NCBI GenBank assembly: GCA_017940255.1
Contig: JAGAZB010000014.1
Coordinates: 182,489 to 246,488, forward strand
DNA length: 64,000 bases
From: Treponema sp.
Lineage (GTDB): Bacteria > Spirochaetota > Spirochaetia > Treponematales > Treponemataceae
Reading direction: 5' to 3'
Below, piece by piece: positions 7,308 through 14,956 of the stretch (position 1 is the first letter of the stretch; each line of letters starts with the position of its first letter). Both the position numbers and the translations under genes were made by a program. The notes below the pieces were generated by a model. It saw nothing but the letters and a program-made list of their open reading frames with translations. It was not told where the DNA came from and did not search any database.

Positions 7308-8072
7308 TTAGAGGATTCCCTGCAAAACCGTTATGTTGCGTTTTTTTCCGTGTTTGTCTGCAACATCTGCAAAGTGTAAAAGATTTGTACAATCCTCTTT
7401 GTATTCTTTAATACTTTCTGCTAAAGAATCGCCAAGAAAAAGTGAATTGCGGGAATATTTTTTTTCATCACCATAAAGGGCTCCAGGATGTTCAGAAAGA
7501 TACATTTCTTCCAGCACCTTTTGCCCTCCGCTCAAGATTCGGGCTGCTTCGTTCATGCCTTCTCCAATATAATTTAAGTGGCGGGCCATGTCGAAGAAAG
7601 GAACAACGCTGCCAAAAAGGGCTGAGGCCCGGATGGAAAGTGAAAGTGCATTTTCAGTCTGAATGTTTTTAAATCCCGAAACAAGTGAAATCAAAAAAGA
7701 AAGGGCTGTGTCCTGATCGCATTTGTCTGCAACAATATAACAGCCGTCTCCTGTAGGCACAAAGTGAGAAATCCTTATTTTTCCGTGGGTTGCAATTGTA
7801 TTTGTAAGGATTTGTGAAGCCAGATAACGCTGAAAAAGATAGATTTTATAAACCTGGTTGCGGGTAGTGTCTTTTGAAAAGCCGACAATATCAATCAAAA
7901 TTATGAACTTTTCTTCTTCATGAACCTGGGCCATAAAATTTGGCAGGTTATTTGTCATTTTTAAGATTTTTTCGGTATGAAGTTCACTAATTGCTTTTGC
8001 AAAAGATGAAGAATCTGTAATTCCGCTCAAAAGTGATTTTTCTGATGTGATAATATCTGCTATATGCTTCAT
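7308..8072 (-). CDS. Soluble class III cyclase-fold protein, possibly degenerate
   Basis: 254 residues with the landmarks of a nucleotidyl cyclase homology domain but no membrane or sensor part: FIILIDIVGFSK (first metal Asp), PTGDGCYIVAD (second metal Asp) and LNYIGEGMNEAARILSG (Asn/Arg transition-state pair). The surrounding sequence is otherwise unlike canonical cyclases, and such stand-alone divergent domains are often of unknown activity. About 65 leading residues have no recognisable domain. It converges on larC with 12 bases between stops. Its minus-strand promoter TATACT (8084-8079) ends exactly six bases before the ATG, predicting a leaderless mRNA. Confidence 0.75.
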   Translation of the reverse strand: MKHIADIITSEKSLLSGITDSSSFAKAISELHTEKILKMTNNLPNFMAQVHEEEKFIILIDIVGFSKDTTRNQVYKIYLFQRYLASQILTNTIATHGKIRISHFVPTGDGCYIVADKCDQDTALSFLISLVSGFKNIQTENALSLSIRASALFGSVVPFFDMARHLNYIGEGMNEAARILSGGQKVLEEMYLSEHPGALYGDEKKYSRNSLFLGDSLAESIKEYKEDCTNLLHFADVADKHGKKRNITVLQGIL

Positions 8073-8078
8073 ACTTAT

Positions 8079-8084
8079 AGTATA
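8079..8084 (-). promoter_or_regulatory. -10 TATACT, six bases before ATG of the cyclase-fold gene
   Basis: The -10 hexamer occupies -12 to -7 relative to the A of ATG (8072), so the start codon is the predicted first transcribed base. Confidence 0.6.
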
Positions 8085-8138
8085 ACAAAAAAATTATAAA
8101 GCGCCCATTATTTTATTCCCGAAAAGAGGGATTTCATT

Positions 8139-8144
8139 TATAAT
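8139..8144 (+). promoter_or_regulatory. -10 TATAAT, six bases before ruvA ATG
   Basis: Perfect TATAAT followed by AAAAAT and ATG at 8151; no Shine-Dalgarno sequence fits between, so a leaderless ruvA transcript is predicted. Confidence 0.65.
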
Positions 8145-8150
8145 AAAAAT

Positions 8151-8771
8151 ATGTTCAATTCACTTACCGGAATAATTACAGGAAAATTTCCAAAACAGAT
8201 TTTTATAGATACAAACGGCGTTGAATGGGATTTATGTGTTCCAGATTCAAACCTTGATATGCTGCCTCCTGTTGGTAACGAGGCCCGGGTTTTTACCTGG
8301 CTTCAGCACACCGACCAGCTGATGACTCTGTACGGTTTTGCCTCTGCAGAAGAACGCAGTGTTTTTCTGGATTTGCTCAAGGTTGATGGAGTGGGACCAA
8401 AAGGCGCGGTAAAAATTATGAGTTCGGTTTCAAGTAGCCGGCTGCTTGATGTGCTGGAAAGGGGCGACCTTGAAATGCTGGAAAAAATTCCTGGAGTAGG
8501 AAAAAAGACTGCCGGAAAGATGATTCTTACTTTGAAAGGAAAACTAACCATGCGCGAATCTTCTGCCGGGGATGTAGTTCGCCTTGCTGCGGCTTCTCCT
8601 TATGCAGATGTTGTTTTGTCTCTGGCTAGTATGGGTTACGATAAAAAGCTGGTTGAACAGAAGCTTGCCCAGCTGCTAGAAAGCCTTACGAACGATGCTG
8701 CTTTTACAGGGAAAAGTCAGAAGGAAAGGGAAGATATTTTGTTCCGCCGTGCAATTGTGGAACTTGCCTGA
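8151..8771 (+). CDS. ruvA: RuvA, Holliday junction branch-migration subunit
   Basis: 206 residues. RuvA tetramers bind four-way DNA junctions and load the RuvB motor during recombinational repair. Domain I (MFNSLTGIITGKFPKQIFID) is followed by the two helix-hairpin-helix motifs VDGVGPKGAVKIMSS (78-92) and IPGVGKKTAGKMILTLKG (112-129), the acidic pin region, and the C-terminal three-helix domain that contacts RuvB (YADVVLSLASMGY). Length is normal. In many bacteria ruvB follows immediately; here ruvB lies 6.2 kb downstream beyond accessory genes. Expression appears leaderless. Confidence 0.96.
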   Translation: MFNSLTGIITGKFPKQIFIDTNGVEWDLCVPDSNLDMLPPVGNEARVFTWLQHTDQLMTLYGFASAEERSVFLDLLKVDGVGPKGAVKIMSSVSSSRLLDVLERGDLEMLEKIPGVGKKTAGKMILTLKGKLTMRESSAGDVVRLAAASPYADVVLSLASMGYDKKLVEQKLAQLLESLTNDAAFTGKSQKEREDILFRRAIVELA

Positions 8772-8790
8772 TTTTATTATAATGTAAGCC

Positions 8791-8937
8791 ATGTATAACA
8801 ATTTAACTTTTGAAAGTGAGCGCGAAATTTCATCGGCTTTTATTGATTCTTCTGTTCGGATGGGGGTGGCTCAGTCGGTTTTGATTTTTCAGAAAGCGAG
8901 CTTGTCTTTGTGCAGCAGATTCGTTCCTCCCATATAG
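8791..8937 (+). pseudogene. Truncated 5' remnant of a gene behind ruvA
   Basis: Reads 48 codons from ATG 8791, with TATAAT (8778-8783) seven bases upstream. The first thirty residues (ESEREISSAFIDSSVRMG and neighbours) look like natural protein sequence, whereas the last part reads like the antisense of the facing ORF. I take it as the amino-terminal stub of a gene whose body was lost when accessory DNA joined here, at about 8880. The original family is not identified with confidence. Confidence 0.4.
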
Positions 8938-8979
8938 ATATGTCTCATCTAGCTTAATAATTGATTTTTTACTGTCCAT
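8830..8979 (-). pseudogene. Truncated 5' remnant of a gene behind the YkvA-domain gene
   Basis: A 49-codon minus-strand ORF starts three bases after the YkvA-domain gene stop, with a good GAGGAG ribosome site nine bases upstream. Its beginning (MDSKKSIIKLDETYLYGRNE) looks like real protein; the last twenty residues are antisense to the opposite stub. The two stubs thus meet head-on, marking a junction near 8880-8900. It could instead be a complete very short protein. Confidence 0.4.
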
Positions 8980-8981
8980 CT

Positions 8982-9920
8982 TTAGGCTCCTCTTATAATC
9001 AGAAATTTAGTCACCCATATAAGGGCGGTGTAGAGTGCAAAAATCACCAAGAAAAGAATAATTCTTTTTTTGTAGTGTTTTTCAAAGGTTGTTATAATTT
9101 CACTAAGATCTGGAATTCGTGGAATTTCTGGAATAAAAGTCTGTGCAAGTTCTATACTTGCGTAAATGTAGTTTATGTATTTGTATTCATCTGTAACAAA
9201 ATCTGCGATTCCCTTTGAAATACTGCGTTTTTTCAAAATTGCAACAGTGATTTTTCTTGTCGTCCTTCCGTATTTTTTTAGATAAATTACTGTGCGTATA
9301 ATTGTATAAACAAAGACCAGAGAGAATATTGTTATTGCAGTATATTTTGATTCAGTATTTCCAAATGGTTTTATCACCAGTAGGGCACAGCCAAGAGCAT
9401 TTGCCAAAAACGTCCAGATTGCATTCAGAATCATGGAAAAAAGAATTAGCTTCTGCTTTTCGTCAATTTTCTGATAGCAGGATTCATACATTTTTTCTTC
9501 TATTTTTTTTTCGATTTTCGGAAGCACGTATTTTGATACCTCGCGGAAAACAATCAGAATCACGGAAAGATCATCAATCAAGCCTATTCCAGGAATGGAA
9601 TCGGGGATTACATCTGCAGGAAGCACCATATATAAAAGTGCTCCAATAATCGTGATTTTTAGTCTGAGCGGAACTTCCGGCGACTTGAATTTTTCCCAGA
9701 GAAACTGAACTTTATCCCACGCTTTTTTTATAACTCCGCGTTTCATCAAAGGAAGCTTTTCTTCTATTTCTGAAGCGGCTTTTGGCAGAGAATCCGTGTC
9801 GGCGGCATTCTGCCCAAGCTCTTGCGAGCGTGCGAGGGCTTTTTTAGAGATTGTCCTCCGGTTTCCTTCTTTGTGAAAAACCGTTTTTTGTGAAGTCTGA
9901 CTCTTATCCTTTTGCTTCAT
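8982..9920 (-). CDS. YkvA-domain (DUF1232) membrane protein
   Basis: 312 residues. A basic N-terminal tail (about 1-60) precedes the YkvA/DUF1232 domain: LRLKITIIGALLYMVLPADV with DSIPGIGLIDDLSVILIVF (about 93-130), a short conserved unit found in many bacteria without a known biochemical function. Further hydrophobic segments occur near 158-180, 190-210 and 290-310, so the protein is membrane-anchored. The promoter TATATT (9932-9927) ends six bases before ATG, as for resident genes of this genome. It lies downstream of the HipA-type gene in the same direction, 31 bases apart. Confidence 0.8.
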   Translation of the reverse strand: MKQKDKSQTSQKTVFHKEGNRRTISKKALARSQELGQNAADTDSLPKAASEIEEKLPLMKRGVIKKAWDKVQFLWEKFKSPEVPLRLKITIIGALLYMVLPADVIPDSIPGIGLIDDLSVILIVFREVSKYVLPKIEKKIEEKMYESCYQKIDEKQKLILFSMILNAIWTFLANALGCALLVIKPFGNTESKYTAITIFSLVFVYTIIRTVIYLKKYGRTTRKITVAILKKRSISKGIADFVTDEYKYINYIYASIELAQTFIPEIPRIPDLSEIITTFEKHYKKRIILFLVIFALYTALIWVTKFLIIRGA

Positions 9921-9926
9921 AGTGAT

Positions 9927-9932
9927 AATATA
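9927..9932 (-). promoter_or_regulatory. -10 TATATT, six bases before ATG of the YkvA-domain gene
   Basis: Minus-strand TATATT-ATCACT-ATG; the spacing makes the start codon the predicted first transcribed base. Confidence 0.6.
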
Positions 9933-9951
9933 ACGAAGTTTTCAGGATTTT

Positions 9952-11502
9952 TCAAAAATTGATTTGTATGTCTGTCTCTGGTTCGGCAATTTCCCACCGC
10001 CCCGTTTTGTTCGAGCCGAGCCTTTTGATTCTGCCGTCTGCCACGAGCGTTTGAAGAGCGCGCGTTATCGTGGCACGTGAAATACCAAGAAGTGCGGAAA
10101 GCTCTTCCTTTGTCTGCGAGGAATCCTGGGCGAGCGCGGTAAAAACCAAGTCTTCTGACTTTGAACGCACCGTCTTTTTTTTACGTGAGTCTGCCCGTTT
10201 TTCTGCAAGCATTGCACCGTCATAGCCAAGGCTTTCATATTTTTGAGAAGGCTCTCCTATAGTCTTTGCACCGTAAGTTTTGATTTCATACGCCGCTGAC
10301 TGCTTTTCTTTTATGAGAATCCGGGCTTCTTGTATGCGCTCTCCAAGCTTTTGCACCAGCGCGGACTTTTTTTCGGCGGAAATACGGCGGAGAGGACTCA
10401 GGAATTTTTTGTACCACACCTGTATGTCTTTTAGCGCAGAAAAATCAATGAACGACGCGAGCTTTTCCATAGGAAGTGCCTTGAACTGCTTAGCCTGCGT
10501 TTCTTCAAAAGGCTTTGAAGCGATTCTGAACGATGAGGTCTGATTAATTTCAAAATCAAGCTTGTTCAAAAACATTGATTTTCCGGAGTCATACACCGGC
10601 GCAACGCCAATCCATTCCAGAGTATCTGAATTGCGAAGGAAGCTTATGTTAAACGAATGGCGGTCCTCGTTTGCAATTATAAAATCCAGAAGGAAGATTT
10701 TGAGCAGGTCAGTTTCCGCATTGGGAATGCCCAAAAGATTACACCGCTCCACAAGCTTTGAGAATTCGTATTTCACGCCACCTTTCAGCGGAATGTCCTG
10801 ATAAACAGAATCAAGCGGAATCATTTCTGTGCTTTCATCGGCGATGTCTGGGCAGAGGCAATAGTAATTTTCTTCCCAGATTTCCAGAGTGTATGGAGTG
10901 TGGGCAATTCCAAGTCGGCGGCATATTTCTGTGGCAAGAACTTCGTTTAAAGGCTCCTGCTGCTCCGTTCCAGTTCCCGCCTTTTCAAGGTAATTTATGC
11001 CGTTTTTGCGAACCCAGCGTTTGGGAAGCTCTCCTCCTGTGGTGTTGTCCGGCGAGCGCGATGAGGAATTTTTGTTGAGTGCCTTTGAGCTTGTCATAAG
11101 GCGAAGCCCGATTGCGCTGTCATATTCGTTGGTGAAAAAATTTATGTCATCCCACCAGATTTTTCCCATTTCTGAAAGCGGGCACACCCAGTATTGGTCT
11201 GAAAGGCTAAGGTAAAAGCTTTTTTTTGCAAGCTCCTCCGCGGAATGGATCTCCAGCTCTGAAAGCATTTCCTTAAAGCTTTTCCGCGTGTAGGGAATTA
11301 TGCGGTTGTTAAAAAAATCCTCAAGCTTCTGGGTAAGACCATATTCGTTTTTTGAAGAAGGCTTTCCGTCCGTAAAAAGATGAGGCGGAAGGTGCAGCAC
11401 ATTGAACACCTTCACAAAAGTGATGTAATGCGCATCATCTTCTGTGTATTGGAGAATCGGGATATTCTTTTTGTACAGAACGAAGTCCATTGTCTGCTCC
11501 AT
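9952..11502 (-). CDS. HipA-like kinase fused to a C-terminal winged helix
   Basis: 516 residues. The central part is a HipA-type kinase fold: LLDFIIANEDRHSFNISFLR holds the NxDRHxxN catalytic loop (D280), and APVYDSGKSM holds the metal-binding Asp (D305). Residues about 447-505 (TKEELSALLGISRATITRAL) form a winged-helix DNA-binding domain. Typical HipA toxins phosphorylate a target such as glutamyl-tRNA synthetase and are paired with a separate HipB antitoxin; here no hipB is adjacent and the DNA-binding part is carried on the kinase itself. ATG at 11502 is assumed; a second in-frame ATG is at 11490. Composition is more G+C-rich than neighbours, suggesting transfer. Five operator-like repeats precede it. 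Substrate and toxicity are unknown. Confidence 0.8.
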   Translation of the reverse strand: MEQTMDFVLYKKNIPILQYTEDDAHYITFVKVFNVLHLPPHLFTDGKPSSKNEYGLTQKLEDFFNNRIIPYTRKSFKEMLSELEIHSAEELAKKSFYLSLSDQYWVCPLSEMGKIWWDDINFFTNEYDSAIGLRLMTSSKALNKNSSSRSPDNTTGGELPKRWVRKNGINYLEKAGTGTEQQEPLNEVLATEICRRLGIAHTPYTLEIWEENYYCLCPDIADESTEMIPLDSVYQDIPLKGGVKYEFSKLVERCNLLGIPNAETDLLKIFLLDFIIANEDRHSFNISFLRNSDTLEWIGVAPVYDSGKSMFLNKLDFEINQTSSFRIASKPFEETQAKQFKALPMEKLASFIDFSALKDIQVWYKKFLSPLRRISAEKKSALVQKLGERIQEARILIKEKQSAAYEIKTYGAKTIGEPSQKYESLGYDGAMLAEKRADSRKKKTVRSKSEDLVFTALAQDSSQTKEELSALLGISRATITRALQTLVADGRIKRLGSNKTGRWEIAEPETDIQINF

Positions 11503-11509
11503 AAAAAAA

Positions 11510-11641
11510 TGAGCCTATAACCTCATGTATTATCGGCTCATTTTTCAAAAAAGTCAAGAGTTTTTATAAATATCGGCTCAGAATATTGTTTTATCGGCTT
11601 ATTTAATTAAAATTTGCGAACATAATGCTCTTATCGGCTCA
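11510..11641. promoter_or_regulatory. Array of five TATCGGCTCA operator-like repeats
   Basis: Direct copies of TATCGGCTCA start at 11531, 11571 and 11632, with a variant TATCGGCTTA at 11592; an inverted copy with one mismatch lies at 11510-11519. Start-to-start spacings of the direct copies are 40, 21 and 40 bases, a symmetric layout. One copy overlaps the -10 of the HipA-type gene and the inverted one lies in its leader. The likely ligand is the winged-helix domain of that protein (autoregulation), by inference. Confidence 0.8.
11529..11557 (-). promoter_or_regulatory. Promoter of the HipA-like gene, TTGACT-N17-GATAAT
   Basis: Minus-strand TTGACT (11557-11552), 17-base spacer, GATAAT (11534-11529), about 27 bases before ATG. 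Unlike the leaderless promoters of neighbouring genes it has a good -35 and a leader, consistent with foreign origin. Confidence 0.8.
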
Positions 11642-11665
11642 TTTTTTTTATGCTGACCACCAGAA

Positions 11666-11804
11666 AAAAGGGGATGACTAATAAGTTTGAAATGTCATTG
11701 CCGTATTTGATACTGCAATCTATAAATGCTTATATTATAAATAAATAGATTTTCGGGTCGAGCCCGAAAATGACATAAATTAAACTTATTAGTCATCCTC
11801 TTTT
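11666..11804. repeat. Nested palindrome enclosing two inverted REP-like hairpins
   Basis: Outer arms AAAAGGGGATGACTAATAAG... (11666-11688) and its complement (11782-11804) match over 23 bases with one G-T pair; 16 bases (11673-11688 against 11782-11797) are perfect. Inside are a TGTCATTGC hairpin (11692-11720) and an inverted one (11747-11779, perfect 9-bp stem ATTTTCGGG). A-tract outside left and T-tract outside right as in the other large palindromes. Confidence 0.75.
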
Positions 11805-11850
11805 CTTTGTCCTCTCGGGATTTTGTCTGTATGTTTTTTAGGATTTGTTT

Positions 11851-11856
11851 TATAAT
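11851..11856 (+). promoter_or_regulatory. -10 TATAAT before the frameshifted secreted-protein gene
   Basis: TATAAT ends seven bases before ATG 11864, repeating the leaderless layout seen elsewhere. Confidence 0.5.
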
Positions 11857-11863
11857 CTTTCGT

Positions 11864-12459
11864 ATGAACCGGTTTGGGAAAATCATTCGTTTTAAAATTC
11901 TCTTTTTGGCTTTTTTTGTGATTCCTGCTCCTTTCTATGCAAAGTCTGTGCCGGAGGAGCTTTAAAAGGAGATTCTGATTCACACGCGAAATACCCAGCC
12001 GGCACTGAATGGATTTTTCTTATTGCGCAGGAAACTGATTGCGATTACAAAAATCTTTATGCCGTGAACATTGATGCGCCCGAGAAATCCGCACTTATCC
12101 TTGAAAATCCTGCGAAAATTAACGGAGTGTTTTCAAATCTCTGCTATCTGCCTCAAAATCAGACTCTTTATTTTGGCGTGCACAATGGCGGGGCTTTTGT
12201 GAACGGCGTGCAGATTTTTCAGAGTGAAGGAATTTATGTGCTTAAAAAGGATTCCGGCGGGAATTTTTCAAAAAAAGGCTTGCGGCGTTTCGCGAAACTT
12301 GAGCCGTGGCTTGTCGTGCGCGCTAAAACCGCTTATTTTGACAACGCTCCAACCGAAGAACTTTACATTTCGCTTCATTCAGTAGAAAATTACGTCACCT
12401 TTATTTACGCCAAAACCTACGTCAAAAACCGCGAAGAACTGATTCAGAAATTCCAGTAG
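11864..12459 (+). pseudogene. Secreted protein gene broken by a -1 frameshift
   Basis: ATG 11864 opens a signal peptide (KIIRFKILFLAFFVIPAPFY then A) that stops after 33 codons at TAA 11963-11965. The -1 frame continues directly with ALKGDSDSHAKYPAGTEWIF, open to the stop at 12457-12459 (and includes a GTG at 12064 that could be mistaken for a start). Joined, they would encode a secreted protein of about 197 residues. The shift must lie near the CTTTAAAAGG tract at 11960-11969. I recognise no family. It may be a true pseudogene or a sequencing error; the tract does not fit a canonical -1 slippery heptamer in the zero frame. Confidence 0.6.
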
Positions 12460-12507
12460 GGTGGCTTCTGAGGTGCGCTGCTATGTGCGTCTTGCTGATA
12501 AAAAAAA

Positions 12508-12522
12508 AGGAGTGGTACTCCT
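12508..12522. terminator. Short hairpin before the GH5 gene
   Basis: AGGAGT-GGT-ACTCCT (12508-12522) follows an A8 run; on the minus strand it would end in a T-tract. The weak loop and position make a terminator only possible. Confidence 0.3.
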
Positions 12523-12545
12523 AAGACAAGAGAAAATTTATAAAA

Positions 12546-12551
12546 TATAAT
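12546..12551 (+). promoter_or_regulatory. -10 TATAAT, six bases before the GH5 ATG
   Basis: TATAAT-CAAACT-ATG at 12558, no Shine-Dalgarno; predicted leaderless. Confidence 0.6.
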
Positions 12552-12557
12552 CAAACT

Positions 12558-14783
12558 ATGAAAAGAAAATTCTTGTTTTTAGTGTTTGCGATTTTGTTTT
12601 TGGGTGCGGGATTTTTCACGTCTTGCAATAATTCATCAAATTCTGATGACGAGCCGGAAAGCCCGTCTACGCCAAGTTCGCCAGATTCTCCTGCGGACAA
12701 CAGCGATGCCCTTGAGGTCACTCTCGGGGACTTTTATTTTTGGAATGATGCGAGCAAAGGCTCTTACGATTCTTCCACAAAAAGGCTAACGCTCAAAAAC
12801 GGGGACGGCGGAAACGGCGCGGGCTTTTCTTTTAAGGCGGACGCTTCCTCTTACAAATACGCCCTGCTTTCTTACGAAAATCTTGATTTGTCTAACGAGA
12901 ATTTCCGTCTTGCTTATTCCAACGGCACTTATTCGGAAGTCTACTTATATAAAAATGCGACGGAGGCTTATATTGAACTTGACGCGGATAGAAAATCAGA
13001 AATCACAAATATAAACTTTATGACGCGCCAGAGCGAAAAACAGGCTGGAAAGGAAACTGTGTCAATCACCATAAAAAAACTTCAATTCGTAAAGGAAAAA
13101 AATTCCGCTTCAAAAACTGCGGTTGTTGATAGCGGAAGCAAAACTTTTGACGATTCAATCACGGCACTCGAGCTTTCCGACAAAATCGCGCTCGGCTACA
13201 GCCTCGGCTGCGGCTTGAACCGCGCGCCTTTTTATAATGACAAAAATGGCAGGAAATCTGGTTACGGTTTTCAGAACAACTACAGTAAAGATGACGTTCC
13301 CCTTCTTATGAATCTTGAAGAACAGAAAACCGCGCTCGGAAATCAGGCGGGCGGAATGGCTTTGGAACTTGACGACAATCCGCTTGTAACTAAGGCGCTG
13401 ATTGATTCCGCCAAGGCGAAGGGGTTCAAATCAATAAGAATATGCGTGACATGGTACCCTCACATCATAGATAAAAATTACACGATTGATCCGGACTTTA
13501 TGGCTCGGGTTAAGGAAGTTGTGGACTGGGCGGTTTCGGACGGGCTTTACGTTATTTTGAATGAGCATCATTCGGTTCACGCCTACTGCCCGATTCCGCT
13601 CGGATATTCTGACGGCTACAACCTTACGGCAGAGGACAAAACTGAATCTGAAAATTATCTTCGCCGCGTTTACGAGCAGATTTGCGCCGTCTTCAACGGA
13701 AGCTACGACGAGCATTTGATTTTTGAAACACTGAATGAGCCACGCATTATGACGGCGGATGATTCAAAACCTCAAGTTTGGCCACCGCGACGCTCTCTTT
13801 TGGACGACACAGGATTGCAAGAAGCAACGGAAATATTGAACGGCTATAACAAGTTGATTCTGGACACAATCCGGAAAAGTGGCGGGAACAACGCGAAAAG
13901 ATTCGTGATGATTCCCACTTACGCCACCGACTACAGCACGGTTGCCAGCGAATATTTAAAATTACCGGCAGACAGCGCGAGCGGAAAACTGATGGTCGCA
14001 ATCCACTGGTACCCGCTGGAATTTTATGATTCAGGACGAAGCCCTTATTCTGACAGCAAAAAACAAGAGTTTGAAACGGTTTTCAAAGCCGCATATGACA
14101 GATTTATTTCAAAAGGAGTTCCCGTCACAATCACGGAATTCGGAATCGAAAACAATAAGGATTACCTTGCAAAATACAACGTCAATATAAGTTCAGATTA
14201 CACCGAACGGCTCAACTGCCTTTCTGATTTCTGCGAAATCGCAGGAAAATACGGGCTTTCGGCGATGGCTTGGGACGACGGCGGAGTTCACGCCGTGATA
14301 AACCGCTTTGACTACACCGCTTACGACGGAGACGATTTTATCGCCAAGCTGATTTCTGCGTGGAACACAGGAAGAAAATCAAACCTTGTTCTTGTCCCTG
14401 TTGAGCTTTCTACTGAAGACTGGAGCAAATCTTGTGAAATTTCTGGCGAACTTTTGAATGGTATTTCTTCAAGTTCAGTTTTAAAACTCACGCTCGAAAA
14501 AATCAGCGGGGCGGGTTACAGCGTAATCCGAATCTGCCCTGAAAATTCCGACGTCTCGCTTGATATGTCATCAATTTCTGTGAGTTCCGGCACTGCAAGT
14601 CTTATTGAATCCAGCAACAACGGAGTTTCCGACGGCAGAGGTAAGAACATTACGTTGGATTCTGATTCCGCTGTCGTGCAGTACACGCTTTCTGCTTCCG
14701 ACTGCACAAAAATCAAAAATGCAGGCGGAATAAAAATCTTCGGCTACGGCGTGAAAATTAAGGGCGCGGAATTGAGTGAGTAA
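12558..14783 (+). CDS. GH5-family endoglucanase-like lipoprotein
   Basis: 741 residues. A lipoprotein signal ends at TSC (C23), followed by a Ser/Pro/Asp linker (about 24-50), a beta-rich region (about 50-190) that may bind carbohydrate, then a (beta/alpha)8 hydrolase domain (about 195-600). GH5 hallmarks: ILNEHHSVH, FETLNEPR with acid/base E394, IHWYPLEFYD and VTITEFGIEN with nucleophile E527. A C-terminal beta domain (about 610-741) resembles a carbohydrate-binding module. Such enzymes cleave beta-1,4-glucans or mannans; the substrate cannot be read from the sequence. It is probably displayed on the outer surface. Codon use is more G+C-rich than core neighbours, suggesting acquisition together with the adjoining accessory genes. 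Confidence 0.88.
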   Translation: MKRKFLFLVFAILFLGAGFFTSCNNSSNSDDEPESPSTPSSPDSPADNSDALEVTLGDFYFWNDASKGSYDSSTKRLTLKNGDGGNGAGFSFKADASSYKYALLSYENLDLSNENFRLAYSNGTYSEVYLYKNATEAYIELDADRKSEITNINFMTRQSEKQAGKETVSITIKKLQFVKEKNSASKTAVVDSGSKTFDDSITALELSDKIALGYSLGCGLNRAPFYNDKNGRKSGYGFQNNYSKDDVPLLMNLEEQKTALGNQAGGMALELDDNPLVTKALIDSAKAKGFKSIRICVTWYPHIIDKNYTIDPDFMARVKEVVDWAVSDGLYVILNEHHSVHAYCPIPLGYSDGYNLTAEDKTESENYLRRVYEQICAVFNGSYDEHLIFETLNEPRIMTADDSKPQVWPPRRSLLDDTGLQEATEILNGYNKLILDTIRKSGGNNAKRFVMIPTYATDYSTVASEYLKLPADSASGKLMVAIHWYPLEFYDSGRSPYSDSKKQEFETVFKAAYDRFISKGVPVTITEFGIENNKDYLAKYNVNISSDYTERLNCLSDFCEIAGKYGLSAMAWDDGGVHAVINRFDYTAYDGDDFIAKLISAWNTGRKSNLVLVPVELSTEDWSKSCEISGELLNGISSSSVLKLTLEKISGAGYSVIRICPENSDVSLDMSSISVSSGTASLIESSNNGVSDGRGKNITLDSDSAVVQYTLSASDCTKIKNAGGIKIFGYGVKIKGAELSE

Positions 14784-14826
14784 CAGAACATAGAAATCGG
14801 TTTAAAAAAACAAGATATACCGGATT

Positions 14827-14878
14827 TACAGGATTTTTTATCTTTTATATTTTTGTTTTTATCCTGTACATCCTGTTC
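14827..14878. terminator. Hairpin with ATCCTGTA arms behind the GH5 gene
   Basis: TACAGGAT (14827-14834) and ATCCTGTA (14871-14878) are perfect 8-base arms around a T-rich loop; followed by a further TCCTGT word. Resembles the widespread ATCCTGTACATCCTGT intergenic repeat. Role as terminator is a guess. Confidence 0.35.
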
Positions 14879-14944
14879 CTTTTTCAAAAACTGATTTCTG
14901 GGATTCCCGTGTTCCCGAACTTGTTTCATGGGCTTTTTTTATGC

Positions 14945-14950
14945 TATACT
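14945..14950 (+). promoter_or_regulatory. Extended -10 TGCTATACT, six bases before ruvB ATG
   Basis: TGC directly precedes TATACT, giving an extended -10; a weak TTGTTT lies 18 bases upstream. GTTTTT then ATG 14957. Confidence 0.65.
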
Positions 14951-14956
14951 GTTTTT

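Noticed and set aside
11960..11970. Programmed -1 frameshift at CTTTAAAAGG
   Set aside because: The zero-frame codons CTT TAA AAG do not form an X XXY YYZ slippery heptamer and no downstream stimulatory structure is evident.
12064..12459. Independent gene starting at GTG 12064
   Set aside because: The same frame is open far upstream and joins a signal peptide after one frameshift, so the GTG is internal.
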